Under the pieces are notes generated by a model. It was not told where the DNA came from, made no database searches, and was given only the letters and a program-made list of their open reading frames with translations. Both the position numbers and the translations under genes were made by a program. A stretch of 55,968 bases of DNA from a virus, in IMG/VR virus record IMGVR_UViG_3300044846_003320, positions 1-55,968 of that record; one strand, written 5' to 3'. Positions 8,051 to 15,409 of this stretch are shown here, piece by piece (positions within the stretch are counted from its first letter, which is position 1; each line of letters starts with the position of its first letter).

Positions 8051-8439
8051 ACTTTATCCCCAATAGAGATATTATTTGATTTACTGAAACCATCATTTAC
8101 TTCTAAATTACCATTTGATTCTACGGAAGAGTATATTGTTGTTTCATCTTGCGCTTTCGCCCTTTTAATGTCAACAATCTGATTATTATTTATGAAAATC
8201 ATCTCAATTGGGAAATTAACATTTTTCATCCAAAACCCACCATCAACATAATCGTAAAACATTCCACAATTATCACAAAGATTATCTCTATACATTAAAC
8301 CTGTCATTTTCTCTTCGTCTGTAGTTGGAACTTCACAATTTACTACGATTTCTTCACCATCAGAGTTTGTTATTGTCAAAACACAACTTTCTTTAAATGG
8401 TACCGATACAGTTTCTAATAATAAATCCAATAGTTTCAT
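8038..8439 (-). CDS. DUF192 family protein
   Basis: 133 residues matching DUF192 in order: EKMTGLMYRDNL, then GMFYDYVDGGFWMKNVNFPIEMIFINNNQIVDI, then NGNLEVNDGFSKSNNISIGDKV. DUF192 proteins are small beta-rich proteins of unknown function, usually secreted or near transport genes. No signal peptide is evident here; the N-terminus (MKLLDLLLETVSV) is hydrophobic but short. Its 3' end overlaps the convergent peptidase gene by 13 bases. Confidence 0.8.
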   Translation of the reverse strand: MKLLDLLLETVSVPFKESCVLTITNSDGEEIVVNCEVPTTDEEKMTGLMYRDNLCDNCGMFYDYVDGGFWMKNVNFPIEMIFINNNQIVDIKRAKAQDETTIYSSVESNGNLEVNDGFSKSNNISIGDKVYIS

Positions 8440-8500
8440 AATAATAAATATTGACTTTTTAATAAAAGATAGTTATACTTATAATATAAAAATTTTAATT

Positions 8501-8686
8501 ATGCCAAAAAGTAGACATAGAAAAAATCAAAAACAAAAATCTAAGGCTAGGACAGAAAGAATTGAATCTGATCAAAGAAGAGTACAAAAAATATTTCAAA
8601 AAGAGTTTATGAAAGAGATAGAAAAACTCAAAGATAGACAACTTGATATCGAAGAAGTAGAAGTAATAGAAGAAACTGATAACTAA
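8501..8686 (+). CDS. Small charged coiled-coil-like protein, 61 aa
   Basis: A Lys/Arg/Glu-rich 61-residue protein with a basic N-terminal half (PKSRHRKNQKQKSKARTER) and an acidic C-terminus (IEEVEVIEETDN). Probably a single long helix. The start follows the A/T-rich run typical of this genome, and a strong hairpin with a T-run terminates the gene at 8674-8700. Function unknown. Confidence 0.65.
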   Translation: MPKSRHRKNQKQKSKARTERIESDQRRVQKIFQKEFMKEIEKLKDRQLDIEEVEVIEETDN

Positions 8687-8700
8687 TATCAGTTTTTTTA
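8674..8700 (+). terminator. Rho-independent terminator
   Basis: AACTGATA (8674-8681), loop ACTAA, TATCAGTT (8687-8694), then TTTTT. The 5' arm includes the last codons of the 8501-8686 gene. Confidence 0.8.
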
Positions 8701-8811
8701 TAATATACACCCGAAAAACCCATCCATTTTTAGTATTTGGGTAGATTGAGTAGAATGATTTGAACGGTAGATAATAGATATGTAATCGTTTGGGTCTAAA
8801 TTAAATAACAT
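8698..8811 (-). CDS. Possible 37-residue ORF
   Basis: An ATG-TAA frame on the minus strand fills the gap between two plus-strand genes. It encodes 37 residues beginning MLFNLDPNDYISIIYRS and looks protein-like, but has no recognised family and no clear promoter. It would converge on the 8674-8700 hairpin. Low confidence. Confidence 0.25.
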   Translation of the reverse strand: MLFNLDPNDYISIIYRSNHSTQSTQILKMDGFFGCIL

Positions 8812-8831
8812 TTTAAAAAAATTAAAGAAAA

Positions 8832-9026
8832 ATGAATAACGAACAAAAAGGACAACTTTATCATTCATTATTGTTACAACATGATAAATTAGATGGACAA
8901 ATTGCAGATATTAAATCTGAATCTGCTGGTATGGAACTTAACGAAACTCAAAAAGCGAAGTTAGATTTGTTAGAACAACAAAAAAATGATTTAGTTAGGA
9001 AGGCAATTAGTTTAATGAACAGTTAA
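8832..9026 (+). CDS. Small helical protein, 64 aa
   Basis: 64 residues, Gln/Lys/Glu/Leu-rich and probably a helical hairpin (YHSLLLQHDKLDGQIADIK, KLDLLEQQKNDLVRKAISL). The start follows an A-rich run (AAAGAAAA) typical here, and a strong GC-rich terminator lies ~45 bases after the stop. Unknown function. Confidence 0.65.
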   Translation: MNNEQKGQLYHSLLLQHDKLDGQIADIKSESAGMELNETQKAKLDLLEQQKNDLVRKAISLMNS

Positions 9027-9071
9027 TTTATTTACTTTTTTAACCTTATTAGTACGAGTATAGATGACATT

Positions 9072-9104
9072 CCCCCAACCCCTAAAGAGGGTTGGGGGTT
9101 TTCG
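9072..9104 (+). terminator. Rho-independent terminator
   Basis: CCCCCAACCC (9072-9081), loop CTAAAGA, GGGTTGGGGG (9089-9098), then TTTTC. A conspicuously GC-rich stem in AT-rich surroundings. Confidence 0.85.
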
Positions 9105-9120
9105 ATTTATAGTAAAAACG

Positions 9121-9534
9121 TTAATATTTTTTTGATTTTTTTAACATTTCTTTTAAAATATGAGGTTTTACCTTATAACCTTTATCGATATTCTCTTTGT
9201 AATGAAGGAATTGTAAATTTTTAATATTACCAATCAATTCTGGTGAAATATTATTATGATACCCAACTGAAATGCTACAAATATGATCTAAATGATAGTT
9301 TTTCCACCCTCTTTTGTCAGAATTCTCTAAATTATAGTATGGTTGTAGTTCCGTAACCTCCCAAACCATCGCATAATACAATTTTTTTTCTAAATCCTTA
9401 ATATTTTTGATTTTTTGTTTGATTTTTGGGTATTTTTTTGTAATTTTACGTATTTGATACCTAATTTTATCTTTAATTTTTTCAGATGAAGACTTTCTTC
9501 GGTATTTTTTATTATATTTTAATGGTTTTTTCAT
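9121..9534 (-). CDS. HNH endonuclease
   Basis: 137 residues. The N-terminal ~55 residues are strongly basic (MKKPLKYNKKYRRKSSSEK) and should bind DNA. The HNH core follows: YHLDHICSISVGY supplies the His-Asp-His, then NIKNLQFLHYKENIDKGYK supplies the Asn and distal residues. Free-standing HNH enzymes in T4-like phages are usually mobile homing endonucleases. This one sits between two plus-strand genes and shares a divergent promoter region with the lysozyme gene. No host-gene insertion site is visible, so it may be a solitary mobile gene. Confidence 0.8.
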   Translation of the reverse strand: MKKPLKYNKKYRRKSSSEKIKDKIRYQIRKITKKYPKIKQKIKNIKDLEKKLYYAMVWEVTELQPYYNLENSDKRGWKNYHLDHICSISVGYHNNISPELIGNIKNLQFLHYKENIDKGYKVKPHILKEMLKKSKKY

Positions 9535-9542
9535 ATATTTAT
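9535..9542 (+). promoter_or_regulatory. Putative late promoter element ATATTTAT (lysozyme)
   Basis: ATATTTAT 23 bases before the ATG at 9566. A second copy at 9554-9561 lies too close to the ATG to act as its promoter. Confidence 0.5.
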
Positions 9543-9559
9543 TATAAAATAATATATTT

Positions 9560-9567
9560 ATAAATAT
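9560..9567 (-). promoter_or_regulatory. Putative late promoter element ATATTTAT (HNH gene)
   Basis: The minus strand reads ATATTTAT at 9567-9560, 25 bases before the HNH ATG at 9534. Together with 9535-9542 this forms a divergent pair. Confidence 0.4.
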
Positions 9568-10117
9568 GAAAATTATAATTACTGAAAATCAATTAAAAAG
9601 ATTAATAATTGAAAGTGACAATAGAAGTGATGGCACTAAATTAATCGCCAGTCAAAATTTTTGGGATTGGTTAAGGTGGCATGAGGGTAGTCCAACCAAA
9701 AAAGGAGATCCGTTATTAAAGGCATACAAAGATACCGTAGGCGTTTGGACTATTGGTTATGGACATACAGGTGAAGAAGCGTATGAGGGTAACGTAATAT
9801 CTAAAAGTAAGGCAAATGATCTATTTATTAAGGACGTGAATGAGGCCGCAAAATGTGTAAAAACATTTTTAAATTCTTGGAAGGAAACAAATCATGAGGG
9901 ATATAAACTTAAACTGAATGAATATGAGGCACTCATTTCATTAGTTATTAATAGTGGGTGTGAGGGAGTGAGAACATCTGATTTCATTCAAAAACTTAAA
10001 AAAGGTAACTATGATGATGCAGCAGAACTAATTAAAACCTATAGATCAAAAGGATTAAAAAATAGGCGTAATGTAGAATATGAATTATTCAAAAACTCAC
10101 AATACATTAAGGATTGA
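9566..10117 (+). CDS. T4-type lysozyme (GH24) with N-terminal tag
   Basis: 183 residues. A perfect copy of the shared tag (MKIIITENQLKRLIIES) precedes a complete GH24 muramidase that hydrolyses the MurNAc-GlcNAc bond of peptidoglycan. The catalytic triad fits: Glu in WLRWHEGS, Asp in AYKDTVGVWTIGYG, Thr in GHTG. The downstream Leu- and Asn-rich helices (ALISLVINSGCEG, FIQKLKKGNYDDAAELI) and NRRNVEYELF match the C-terminal lobe. There is no signal peptide or SAR segment, so classical holin-mediated export is possible. The tag ends in LIIES, an (I)xE site, which raises the possibility that the enzyme is packaged in the head and trimmed. Late promoter element upstream. Confidence 0.85.
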   Translation: MKIIITENQLKRLIIESDNRSDGTKLIASQNFWDWLRWHEGSPTKKGDPLLKAYKDTVGVWTIGYGHTGEEAYEGNVISKSKANDLFIKDVNEAAKCVKTFLNSWKETNHEGYKLKLNEYEALISLVINSGCEGVRTSDFIQKLKKGNYDDAAELIKTYRSKGLKNRRNVEYELFKNSQYIKD

Positions 10118-10136
10118 ATTTTTTATTAAAAACAAT

Positions 10137-10144
10137 ATATTTAT
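10137..10144 (+). promoter_or_regulatory. Putative late promoter element ATATTTAT
   Basis: ATATTTAT followed by ATAATAAAAA, 17 bases before the ATG at 10162. Confidence 0.5.
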
Positions 10145-10161
10145 ATAATAAAAACTAAATT

Positions 10162-11799
10162 ATGAAATACATTATATCTGAAAATCAATATAAGATATTA
10201 CTTAAAGAAGATAGGGTAGAATTCTTAAGAAATCAAAATGTAATTGATCCAGAAACATTAGACCAAGCGGTAGAGGGTGAAAATGAAAGAGAAGATGAAA
10301 GAGAACCGGGAGGTGGTAGAAATAGAAGAATTAACGTTAAACCTATCGAAAATCATGAGGGTATCGATATCGCATATATTGTTACTAGTAGAAATGGTAA
10401 ACAATCAATAAAATTATCGCCAGAAATATTTCAAGACATTGTAGATGCCGACCCATCGAACAATAAACAATATGTTCAGTGGATGATTAAAGTGTTTATG
10501 AATCATATTAACGAAAATGATTTCGAACAAGCGGTTAGATTTTTAGCGGAAGATTTACCTGAAGCGAATGAATTTTTAGGTGTTTTCGATAAAGTTAAAA
10601 GTAAAAAAGTATTTAAAAGAAGTGCACCTAATAGACCTAACGCACCTCAAAATGTGACAGACATCAACCAATACAGCGATCTAGCACACCTATATAGTGT
10701 AGTGAGTCCCTTTGTTGGTGCCGAAGATGAAGACGAAGATGGGGAAAGTAAGATTTGGAAAAGTTTGAAAAAATTCGTTGACTTAGGTGAGGCAAGACTA
10801 GCATATCGAGATAATGACGTATTAGTATATACACCATTAACAAGGGATTCGAGTTGTGAACCTTTAGGTGGTTTAGCCTCTTGGTGTACTAGAAGAGAAG
10901 GTAACAGTTATTTTGATAGTTATAGAAGAAATAACCCAAAACCTGATGGGTCACTTTCCGATTATTATGTAATTATGCCTAAAAAACTTTTCGATGGTGA
11001 TGATGAAGGTGGTTTATATCCACTACAATTCCATTTTGAATCTAATCAAATACACGATAAAAATAACTCATCTATAGAAAACAGCAGTAAGTTAGATAGT
11101 GTTTTAAATAGATTTTCAGGACTTAGGGATTTCTTTAAGAAAGAATTGGGTGCGTTAGTAGAGATGGACGTAAGAAAAGGATCGGGACTTATGGAGAGTT
11201 CATATATTAAATATTTAAATAAGTTTGGTGGATCCGCGAAAGAACACATAAGCGGTGAAGCGTATGAAGAAGGTGTTAAGAATATTAAGAAATTAGCGTC
11301 AGAACAAACTGTACCATTAAAACAAAACAAATACTTAAATTGGTTATTAGATAATGTTGATGATGTCGATGTTACAGAGTATTTAGATAAGGATACTGTT
11401 GAGATGGTAGACTTTTCTGATATGAAGATTAAAACTCTACCAGACTTATCAGGATTCAAAAAACTAAGTCATTTAGCAGCCATAAATTGTGGCCTTGATA
11501 AATTCCCACCTGCGGATTACTTACCATTGGACACATTGGTAATGCTTTCATTAAGTAATAATAATATTGTGGAAATACCTGGTGAGGGATATGAAAAATT
11601 AAAAACTGTATTTGGAATATCTGCAGGTGGTAACCCGATTAAAAAAGTTAACAACGAAACATTAAAGAAAATGTGTACTAAAGAAGGTGCTACCATCGTT
11701 AGACTTTCTTTCGACACTAATGGTTTAGAAGGTGAAAATAAAGAAGAATTCTACAAGATGAAAGATGAGTTCTGTCAGGGGATAATGTGGTCAATATAA
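10162..11799 (+). CDS. Tagged protein with WCT-type domain and leucine-rich repeats
   Basis: 545 residues. Tag MKYIISENQYKILLKEDR, then an acidic, probably flexible segment. Residues ~230-330 contain ASWCTRREGNSYFDSY, SDYYVIMPKKLF, YPLQFHFESNQIHDKNN, a pattern I associate with uncharacterised large-phage proteins carrying a WCT(A/R) motif. The C-terminal ~120 residues are leucine-rich repeats (IKTLPDLSGFKKLSHLAAINC, LVMLSLSNNNIVEIPGEG), a protein-binding fold. LRRs in a phage suggest recognition of a protein partner. Virion location is inferred from the tag and the late promoter element; function unknown. Confidence 0.75.
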   Translation: MKYIISENQYKILLKEDRVEFLRNQNVIDPETLDQAVEGENEREDEREPGGGRNRRINVKPIENHEGIDIAYIVTSRNGKQSIKLSPEIFQDIVDADPSNNKQYVQWMIKVFMNHINENDFEQAVRFLAEDLPEANEFLGVFDKVKSKKVFKRSAPNRPNAPQNVTDINQYSDLAHLYSVVSPFVGAEDEDEDGESKIWKSLKKFVDLGEARLAYRDNDVLVYTPLTRDSSCEPLGGLASWCTRREGNSYFDSYRRNNPKPDGSLSDYYVIMPKKLFDGDDEGGLYPLQFHFESNQIHDKNNSSIENSSKLDSVLNRFSGLRDFFKKELGALVEMDVRKGSGLMESSYIKYLNKFGGSAKEHISGEAYEEGVKNIKKLASEQTVPLKQNKYLNWLLDNVDDVDVTEYLDKDTVEMVDFSDMKIKTLPDLSGFKKLSHLAAINCGLDKFPPADYLPLDTLVMLSLSNNNIVEIPGEGYEKLKTVFGISAGGNPIKKVNNETLKKMCTKEGATIVRLSFDTNGLEGENKEEFYKMKDEFCQGIMWSI

Positions 11800-11837
11800 C
11801 AATAGATTAAAATAACAATAGAGTAAAAATAAATAAA

Positions 11838-11972
11838 ATGAATAAAGGTAAAAAAACAATCAGACTTACGGAATCAGAAATGGTTGAGATGATCGAAAGA
11901 ATCGTTAATGAAGTAAAAAGAGAAAAAAGAAATCAAATTTCTGAGTCACGTAGAAGATATAATAGAAAATAG
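11838..11972 (+). CDS. 44-residue protein consisting almost only of the shared tag
   Basis: A small ORF of 44 codons starting at ATG 11838 after an A-rich leader (AAATAAA). Its N-terminus (KKTIRLTESEMVEMIERIVNE) is a near-consensus copy of the tag found on the larger proteins. It is followed by a basic tail (VKREKRNQ, SRRRYNRK), with an ISES sequence between them. A tag with only a basic tail is what one would expect of a small DNA-associated internal-head peptide, which is inference. It follows the LRR gene by 38 bases, probably in the same transcript. Confidence 0.65.
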   Translation: MNKGKKTIRLTESEMVEMIERIVNEVKREKRNQISESRRRYNRK

Positions 11973-11980
11973 ATATTATT

Positions 11981-12082
11981 ATGGTAAAAGGTAATATTGG
12001 AAATCTTAATGAATAATCAACTACTGTCGCAGATGTTACCGATTTAGGGCTTATATTAAACACCATCTCTACGATTGAGTAG
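11981..12082 (+). other. Short frame with in-frame stop
   Basis: The frame from ATG 11981 reads MVKGNIGNLNE, then TAA, then STTVADVTDLGLILNTISTIE, then TAG. The LNE-stop-S junction resembles the LNES processing sites of the virion proteins, so this could be a decayed structural-gene fragment. It overlaps the terminator stem, so it may be meaningless. Confidence 0.2.
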
Positions 12083-12094
12083 AGGTGGTGTTTA
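12059..12094. terminator. Long hairpin between convergent units
   Basis: AACACCATCTCTAC (12059-12072), loop GATTGA, GTAGAGGTGGTGTT (12079-12092); 14 pairs with one G-T. It ends the plus-strand unit 10162-11972 or folds in a minus-strand transcript started near 12135. The trailing T-run is poor on both strands. Confidence 0.6.
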
Positions 12095-12137
12095 TGAACT
12101 AAATACTAAATTTTTCATATTTATTTGTTTTATAATA

Positions 12138-12169
12138 CGAATAAAAAACAAATAATTTAAACTGCCAAA
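12138..12169 (-). promoter_or_regulatory. Possible minus-strand promoter TTTGGCAG-N16-TTTATTCG
   Basis: TTTG (12169-12166) then 20 bases (starting GCAG) then TTTATTCG (12145-12138), closely matching the CAP-gene promoter at 2672-2703. It reads away from the ClpC gene end into a region holding only an 8-codon frame and the 12059-12094 hairpin, so it may start a small RNA. Confidence 0.35.
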
Positions 12170-12173
12170 TTTT

Positions 12174-14405
12174 TTAAGAGATTTTTATCACAATTTCTTC
12201 TTTTGCCTTAGAATAACTCACTTTAATAGTTTGACCTTCTTCTACTCTACCACTTAAAATTTCTTCAGAGACAGGATCCTCAATATGTTTTTGTATTGCC
12301 CTATTCAATGGTCTTGCCCCATATTCTTCATCGTATCCGACATCCACTAAATGATCTTTCGCAGTTTTATTTATTTGTAGTGTATAACCTATTTCAGATA
12401 CCCTTTTCACTAATTTAACAATTTCTAAGTCAACAATCTTACCGATTTGTTCCTTAGTTAATGATTTAAATATAATAACATCATCTAATCTATTTAGGAA
12501 CTCAGGTGGAAATTGTTTTTTAAGTTCATCAGTTAACATACTCTCTTTAATGTCATCTCGTTTCTCCAATTTAGATTTAGTACCAAAACCAACGCCCGTA
12601 CCAAAGTCTCGTAGTTTCTTAACACCAACATTAGATGTCATTATAACCATACAGTTTTTAAAGTTAACTTTTCTTCCTGACGAATCCGTTAAATGTCCAT
12701 CATCTAATAATTGTAATAGGATATTGTATATTTCTTTATGTGCCTTTTCAATCTCATCAAATAGTACAATAGAATACGGTTTTCTCCTAACTTTCTCAGT
12801 GAGTTGCCCACCATCTTCATGTCCAACGTAACCCGGAGGAGAACCTATTAATCTAGAGATAGAATGTTTTTCCTGAAATTCAGACATATCTAATCTAATT
12901 AATGAATCTTCATCACCGAACATATGCTCCGCCAATTTTTTCGCAATATGAGTTTTACCCACCCCACTATTTCCAATAAACATGAAAGTTCCTACTGGTT
13001 TTTTAGGGTTCCTGATCCCAACTCGATTTCTTCTTAATGATTTGGCAATCTTTTCTAACGCTACTTCTTGACCGATAACTTGTTTACCCATCTCTTTTTC
13101 CATCTCTAACATCCTCTTACCTTGATCACCACTAATTCTTTTTAATGGTATTCCCGTCATAGATGCAACCACTTCATTAACGTCTTCAGGGGTTATTATT
13201 TTTTTATCTTTACTTAAACTATCTACCCACTTTACCTTTTCACCATCCAACCTTTCGTTGATTATTCTCTCTTCGTCTCTTAATCTCGCCGCCTCTTCGT
13301 ATTTTTGTTTCTTAACAACTTCACTCTTTTTATTTTTTAACTCTAAAATTTTATCTTCTAAATCATTAATTGCCTTTGGGACTTTAACGTTAATCTGACT
13401 TCTAGATCCAACCTCATCCATAATGTCAATCGCTTTATCGGGAAATTCTCTGTCTGTGATATATCTATCCGACATCTTAACACATTGTTCGATTGTCTCT
13501 GTTGGGTAAAATACTTTATGGTAAGTTTCATACGAATCTTTAATTTTCATTAAGATTTTTATCGTATCTTCTACTGAAGGTGGGTCAATAATTACTTGTT
13601 GGAATCTTCTCGCTAAGGCACCATCCTTCTCTATATTTTCTCTAAATTCATCTAATGTGGTTGCACCAATCAATTGTAAGTCACCTCTCGCCAACGCTGG
13701 TTTTAATACATTCGCAGCGTCCATAGATCCACTTGTGTTACCTGCACCTACTATAGTGTGAACTTCATCTATAAATAATATCACATTATCTACACCCATA
13801 AGTTCATCAACAACACCTTTAATCCTTTCTTCGAACTGTCCTCTATATTTTGTACCCGCAACTAATGAAGTTAAGTCTAATGAAACAATTCTTTTATCTA
13901 ACAACGTTCTAGGTGCGTCACCTTGTACAATTTTTAACGCCAACCCCTCTACTATTGTGGTTTTACCAGTATTATGACTAATTATCCCGTTCGAGACGTA
14001 TCTATGGTTATTATCTTTAACCTCAAAATCATACGTATCATGAACCCCTATGTCCGTTTTAGATACAACCTCAACCATACCATCAATAGTGTTAACAAAA
14101 TCACCAATTTCTACTAAACCTAATGGTAACCATGTAGCACCATCTAATTTCTTAACCCTACCATCCTCAATATCAACCATTAAATAGTGATCCTCAGATG
14201 CTTCCAAAAACATACCGTTAGATAATTCAACCCTAAAACATTTTTTATCTTTTTTAGTTATTAAAGAACCCAGACTACTAAAACCTTCATCAGTTTCTAT
14301 TTGGTAGGTACCACCTTCGTCTTTTACCATGTTAAAGAAATCCGTAACTGACATCTCAACAACATCATCGATTTCCATACTTTTTTTATTTTCCTTTGTT
14401 TCCAT
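12174..14405 (-). CDS. clpC: ClpC-type AAA+ unfoldase, C-terminal half fused to C-intein
   Basis: 743 residues. Residues 1-145 are a C-terminal split intein ending in SNGIISHN, and residue 146 is the +1 Thr. From TGKTTIVEG onward it continues a ClpC/ClpB-type ATPase: Walker B VILFIDEVHTI, a middle region with a UVR motif (KQKYEEAARLRDEER), a second Walker A (GNSGVGKTH), Walker B (IVLFDEIEKAH), then TSNVG and FLNRLDD. The UVR motif, and a VGF tripeptide (GTGVGFGTK) where ClpC/ClpA carry the ClpP-docking loop, favour ClpC over ClpB. It could thus feed substrates to host ClpP. After trans-splicing with the 14649-15371 product, the P-loop reads GDPGTGKTT and the mature protein is ~820 residues, normal for ClpC. 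Confidence 0.9.
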   Translation of the reverse strand: METKENKKSMEIDDVVEMSVTDFFNMVKDEGGTYQIETDEGFSSLGSLITKKDKKCFRVELSNGMFLEASEDHYLMVDIEDGRVKKLDGATWLPLGLVEIGDFVNTIDGMVEVVSKTDIGVHDTYDFEVKDNNHRYVSNGIISHNTGKTTIVEGLALKIVQGDAPRTLLDKRIVSLDLTSLVAGTKYRGQFEERIKGVVDELMGVDNVILFIDEVHTIVGAGNTSGSMDAANVLKPALARGDLQLIGATTLDEFRENIEKDGALARRFQQVIIDPPSVEDTIKILMKIKDSYETYHKVFYPTETIEQCVKMSDRYITDREFPDKAIDIMDEVGSRSQINVKVPKAINDLEDKILELKNKKSEVVKKQKYEEAARLRDEERIINERLDGEKVKWVDSLSKDKKIITPEDVNEVVASMTGIPLKRISGDQGKRMLEMEKEMGKQVIGQEVALEKIAKSLRRNRVGIRNPKKPVGTFMFIGNSGVGKTHIAKKLAEHMFGDEDSLIRLDMSEFQEKHSISRLIGSPPGYVGHEDGGQLTEKVRRKPYSIVLFDEIEKAHKEIYNILLQLLDDGHLTDSSGRKVNFKNCMVIMTSNVGVKKLRDFGTGVGFGTKSKLEKRDDIKESMLTDELKKQFPPEFLNRLDDVIIFKSLTKEQIGKIVDLEIVKLVKRVSEIGYTLQINKTAKDHLVDVGYDEEYGARPLNRAIQKHIEDPVSEEILSGRVEEGQTIKVSYSKAKEEIVIKIS
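13971..14405 (-). other. C-intein (145 residues) of split ClpC
   Basis: Starts at the ATG at 14405 with a lysine-rich lead (METKENKKSMEIDD) that may pair electrostatically with its partner. Intein hallmarks follow: FLEASEDHYLMV (block B, with His), ATWLPLGLVEIGDFV, TYDFEVKDNNHRYVSNGIISHN (blocks F and G). The terminal His-Asn and the +1 Thr are intact, so splicing chemistry should be possible. No endonuclease domain is embedded. Confidence 0.85.
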
Positions 14406-14661
14406 ACTCTTTATTTAATTTTTTAATAATTTCACTAACTGAGGTATCATAAATAACATTATAACCATTGTCTTTAAAAAAGACAATCTTATCACCCATT
14501 TTACGTGAATATTCGTCTAACATTTTATTATCAACATAACCAACATTTTTAATTAATCCAAAATATTCGATATATGTGTCGTATTTAGTAAGGTAGAAAT
14601 CGTACCTATATTTTTTACCATCTGGGTACCACTCATCATGTTTGAAGTCTATATTGATATG
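14386..14661 (-). pseudogene. Vsr/PD-(D/E)XK-like homing nuclease remnant inside the fractured clpC
   Basis: An open frame of 91 codons begins just after a TGA and has no ATG, GTG or TTG before its conserved core; an ATA/ATC start or a -1 shift from the N-half gene would be needed. The core, WYPDGKKYRYDFYL then YDTYIEYFGL, and the later KMLDEYSRKMGDKI and FFKDNGYNVIYD fit the C-terminal domain of Vsr-like phage homing nucleases (YDFYL...IEYxGL). It overlaps the end of the N-half gene by 13 bases and the start of the C-half gene by 20. The two halves of clpC are in the same frame; this frame is offset. Family assignment likely; activity doubtful. Confidence 0.65.
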
Positions 14662-14705
14662 TCAGATATTTTCTTAACCTTGATTTTAGTATCACCTAAT
14701 ACACA
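14649..14705 (-). other. N-intein (18 residues) of split ClpC
   Basis: [18 protein letters not shown] then TAG. Cys1 and the GDT of block A are present. An N-intein this short is characteristic of the atypically split inteins known from phage-derived metagenomic sequences. Confidence 0.85.
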
Positions 14706-15371
14706 ACCCGGATCACCAATAATAATAGGATTATTCTTTTTCTTTCTCGCCAATATTTGGGCAACTCTTTGAATTGACTCGTCCCTACCAATTACCGGAT
14801 CAATCTTACCTTCGGACGCTCTTTTAGTAACATCGATAGAAAAATTATCTAATATAGGTGTTTCATTAGACTTACTACTTTTTAATTTATTTTTACTTTC
14901 TCTACTTTTATTTTCATCTTCATTTTCCATAGGTTCTATCGCACTTACAATGTTATCTTTATAATTTTTATAAGAAATCTTCGCACTTTTTAACATTGAG
15001 GACATATTAGTTTTTACTTTAAGTGTTGCCAAAAGAATGTGTTGGGTGTCCAAGTATTCATCGTTTAATTTATCACACTCTATTTCCGCACCCTTTAAAA
15101 TGTTTTCTGTCATTTCTTCCAATGGGAAATCTTTATTATTAATTTTCACATTATCATAATCCTCTTCTCTTAACAAAGACTTCTCTATAGTTTTATGTAA
15201 ATTATCCACATCAACACCCATATTAATTAATGTCTTTATCGCATTATTATTATAGTCGTTTATTAATGATATTATTATATGTTCAATTCTAACCTCATAA
15301 TCGCCATAAAATTTCGCCTGTTTTATGGACATATTTATAATCCTCTTAACTTTAGGTAATACTTTTTTCAT
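14649..15371 (-). CDS. clpC: ClpC-type AAA+ unfoldase, N-terminal half fused to N-intein
   Basis: 240 residues. Residues ~1-145 are a Clp N domain (two helical repeats: [27 protein letters not shown]). A charged linker (~146-175) follows, and then the start of the first ATPase domain (ITRxASEGK-like [38 protein letters not shown]). At residue 223, in the middle of the Walker A loop, the sequence changes to [18 protein letters not shown] and stops: this is an 18-residue N-intein beginning with the catalytic Cys. The partner half lies downstream on the same strand at 12174-14405. Without splicing neither half has an intact P-loop, so activity depends on trans-splicing. Confidence 0.9.
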   Translation of the reverse strand: MKKVLPKVKRIINMSIKQAKFYGDYEVRIEHIIISLINDYNNNAIKTLINMGVDVDNLHKTIEKSLLREEDYDNVKINNKDFPLEEMTENILKGAEIECDKLNDEYLDTQHILLATLKVKTNMSSMLKSAKISYKNYKDNIVSAIEPMENEDENKSRESKNKLKSSKSNETPILDNFSIDVTKRASEGKIDPVIGRDESIQRVAQILARKKKNNPIIIGDPGCVLGDTKIKVKKISDISI

Positions 15372-15377
15372 TTTAAA

Positions 15378-15409
15378 TTTGTTTTTTTAATTAAATATCA
15401 TTATCTTTG
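15378..15409 (+). promoter_or_regulatory. Bacteroidota-type promoter, TTTG-N20-TATCTTTG
   Basis: TTTG (15378-15381), 20 bases, TATCTTTG (15402-15409), then the methyltransferase ATG 22 bases on. A full consensus match. Confidence 0.7.

Noticed and set aside
14500-14650. Continuation of the ClpC N-half frame past its stop as a contiguous intein
   Set aside because: Reading on in the same frame meets further stops and gives no intein blocks; the only coherent text in the gap is the offset nuclease frame, so a split arrangement is the better reading.
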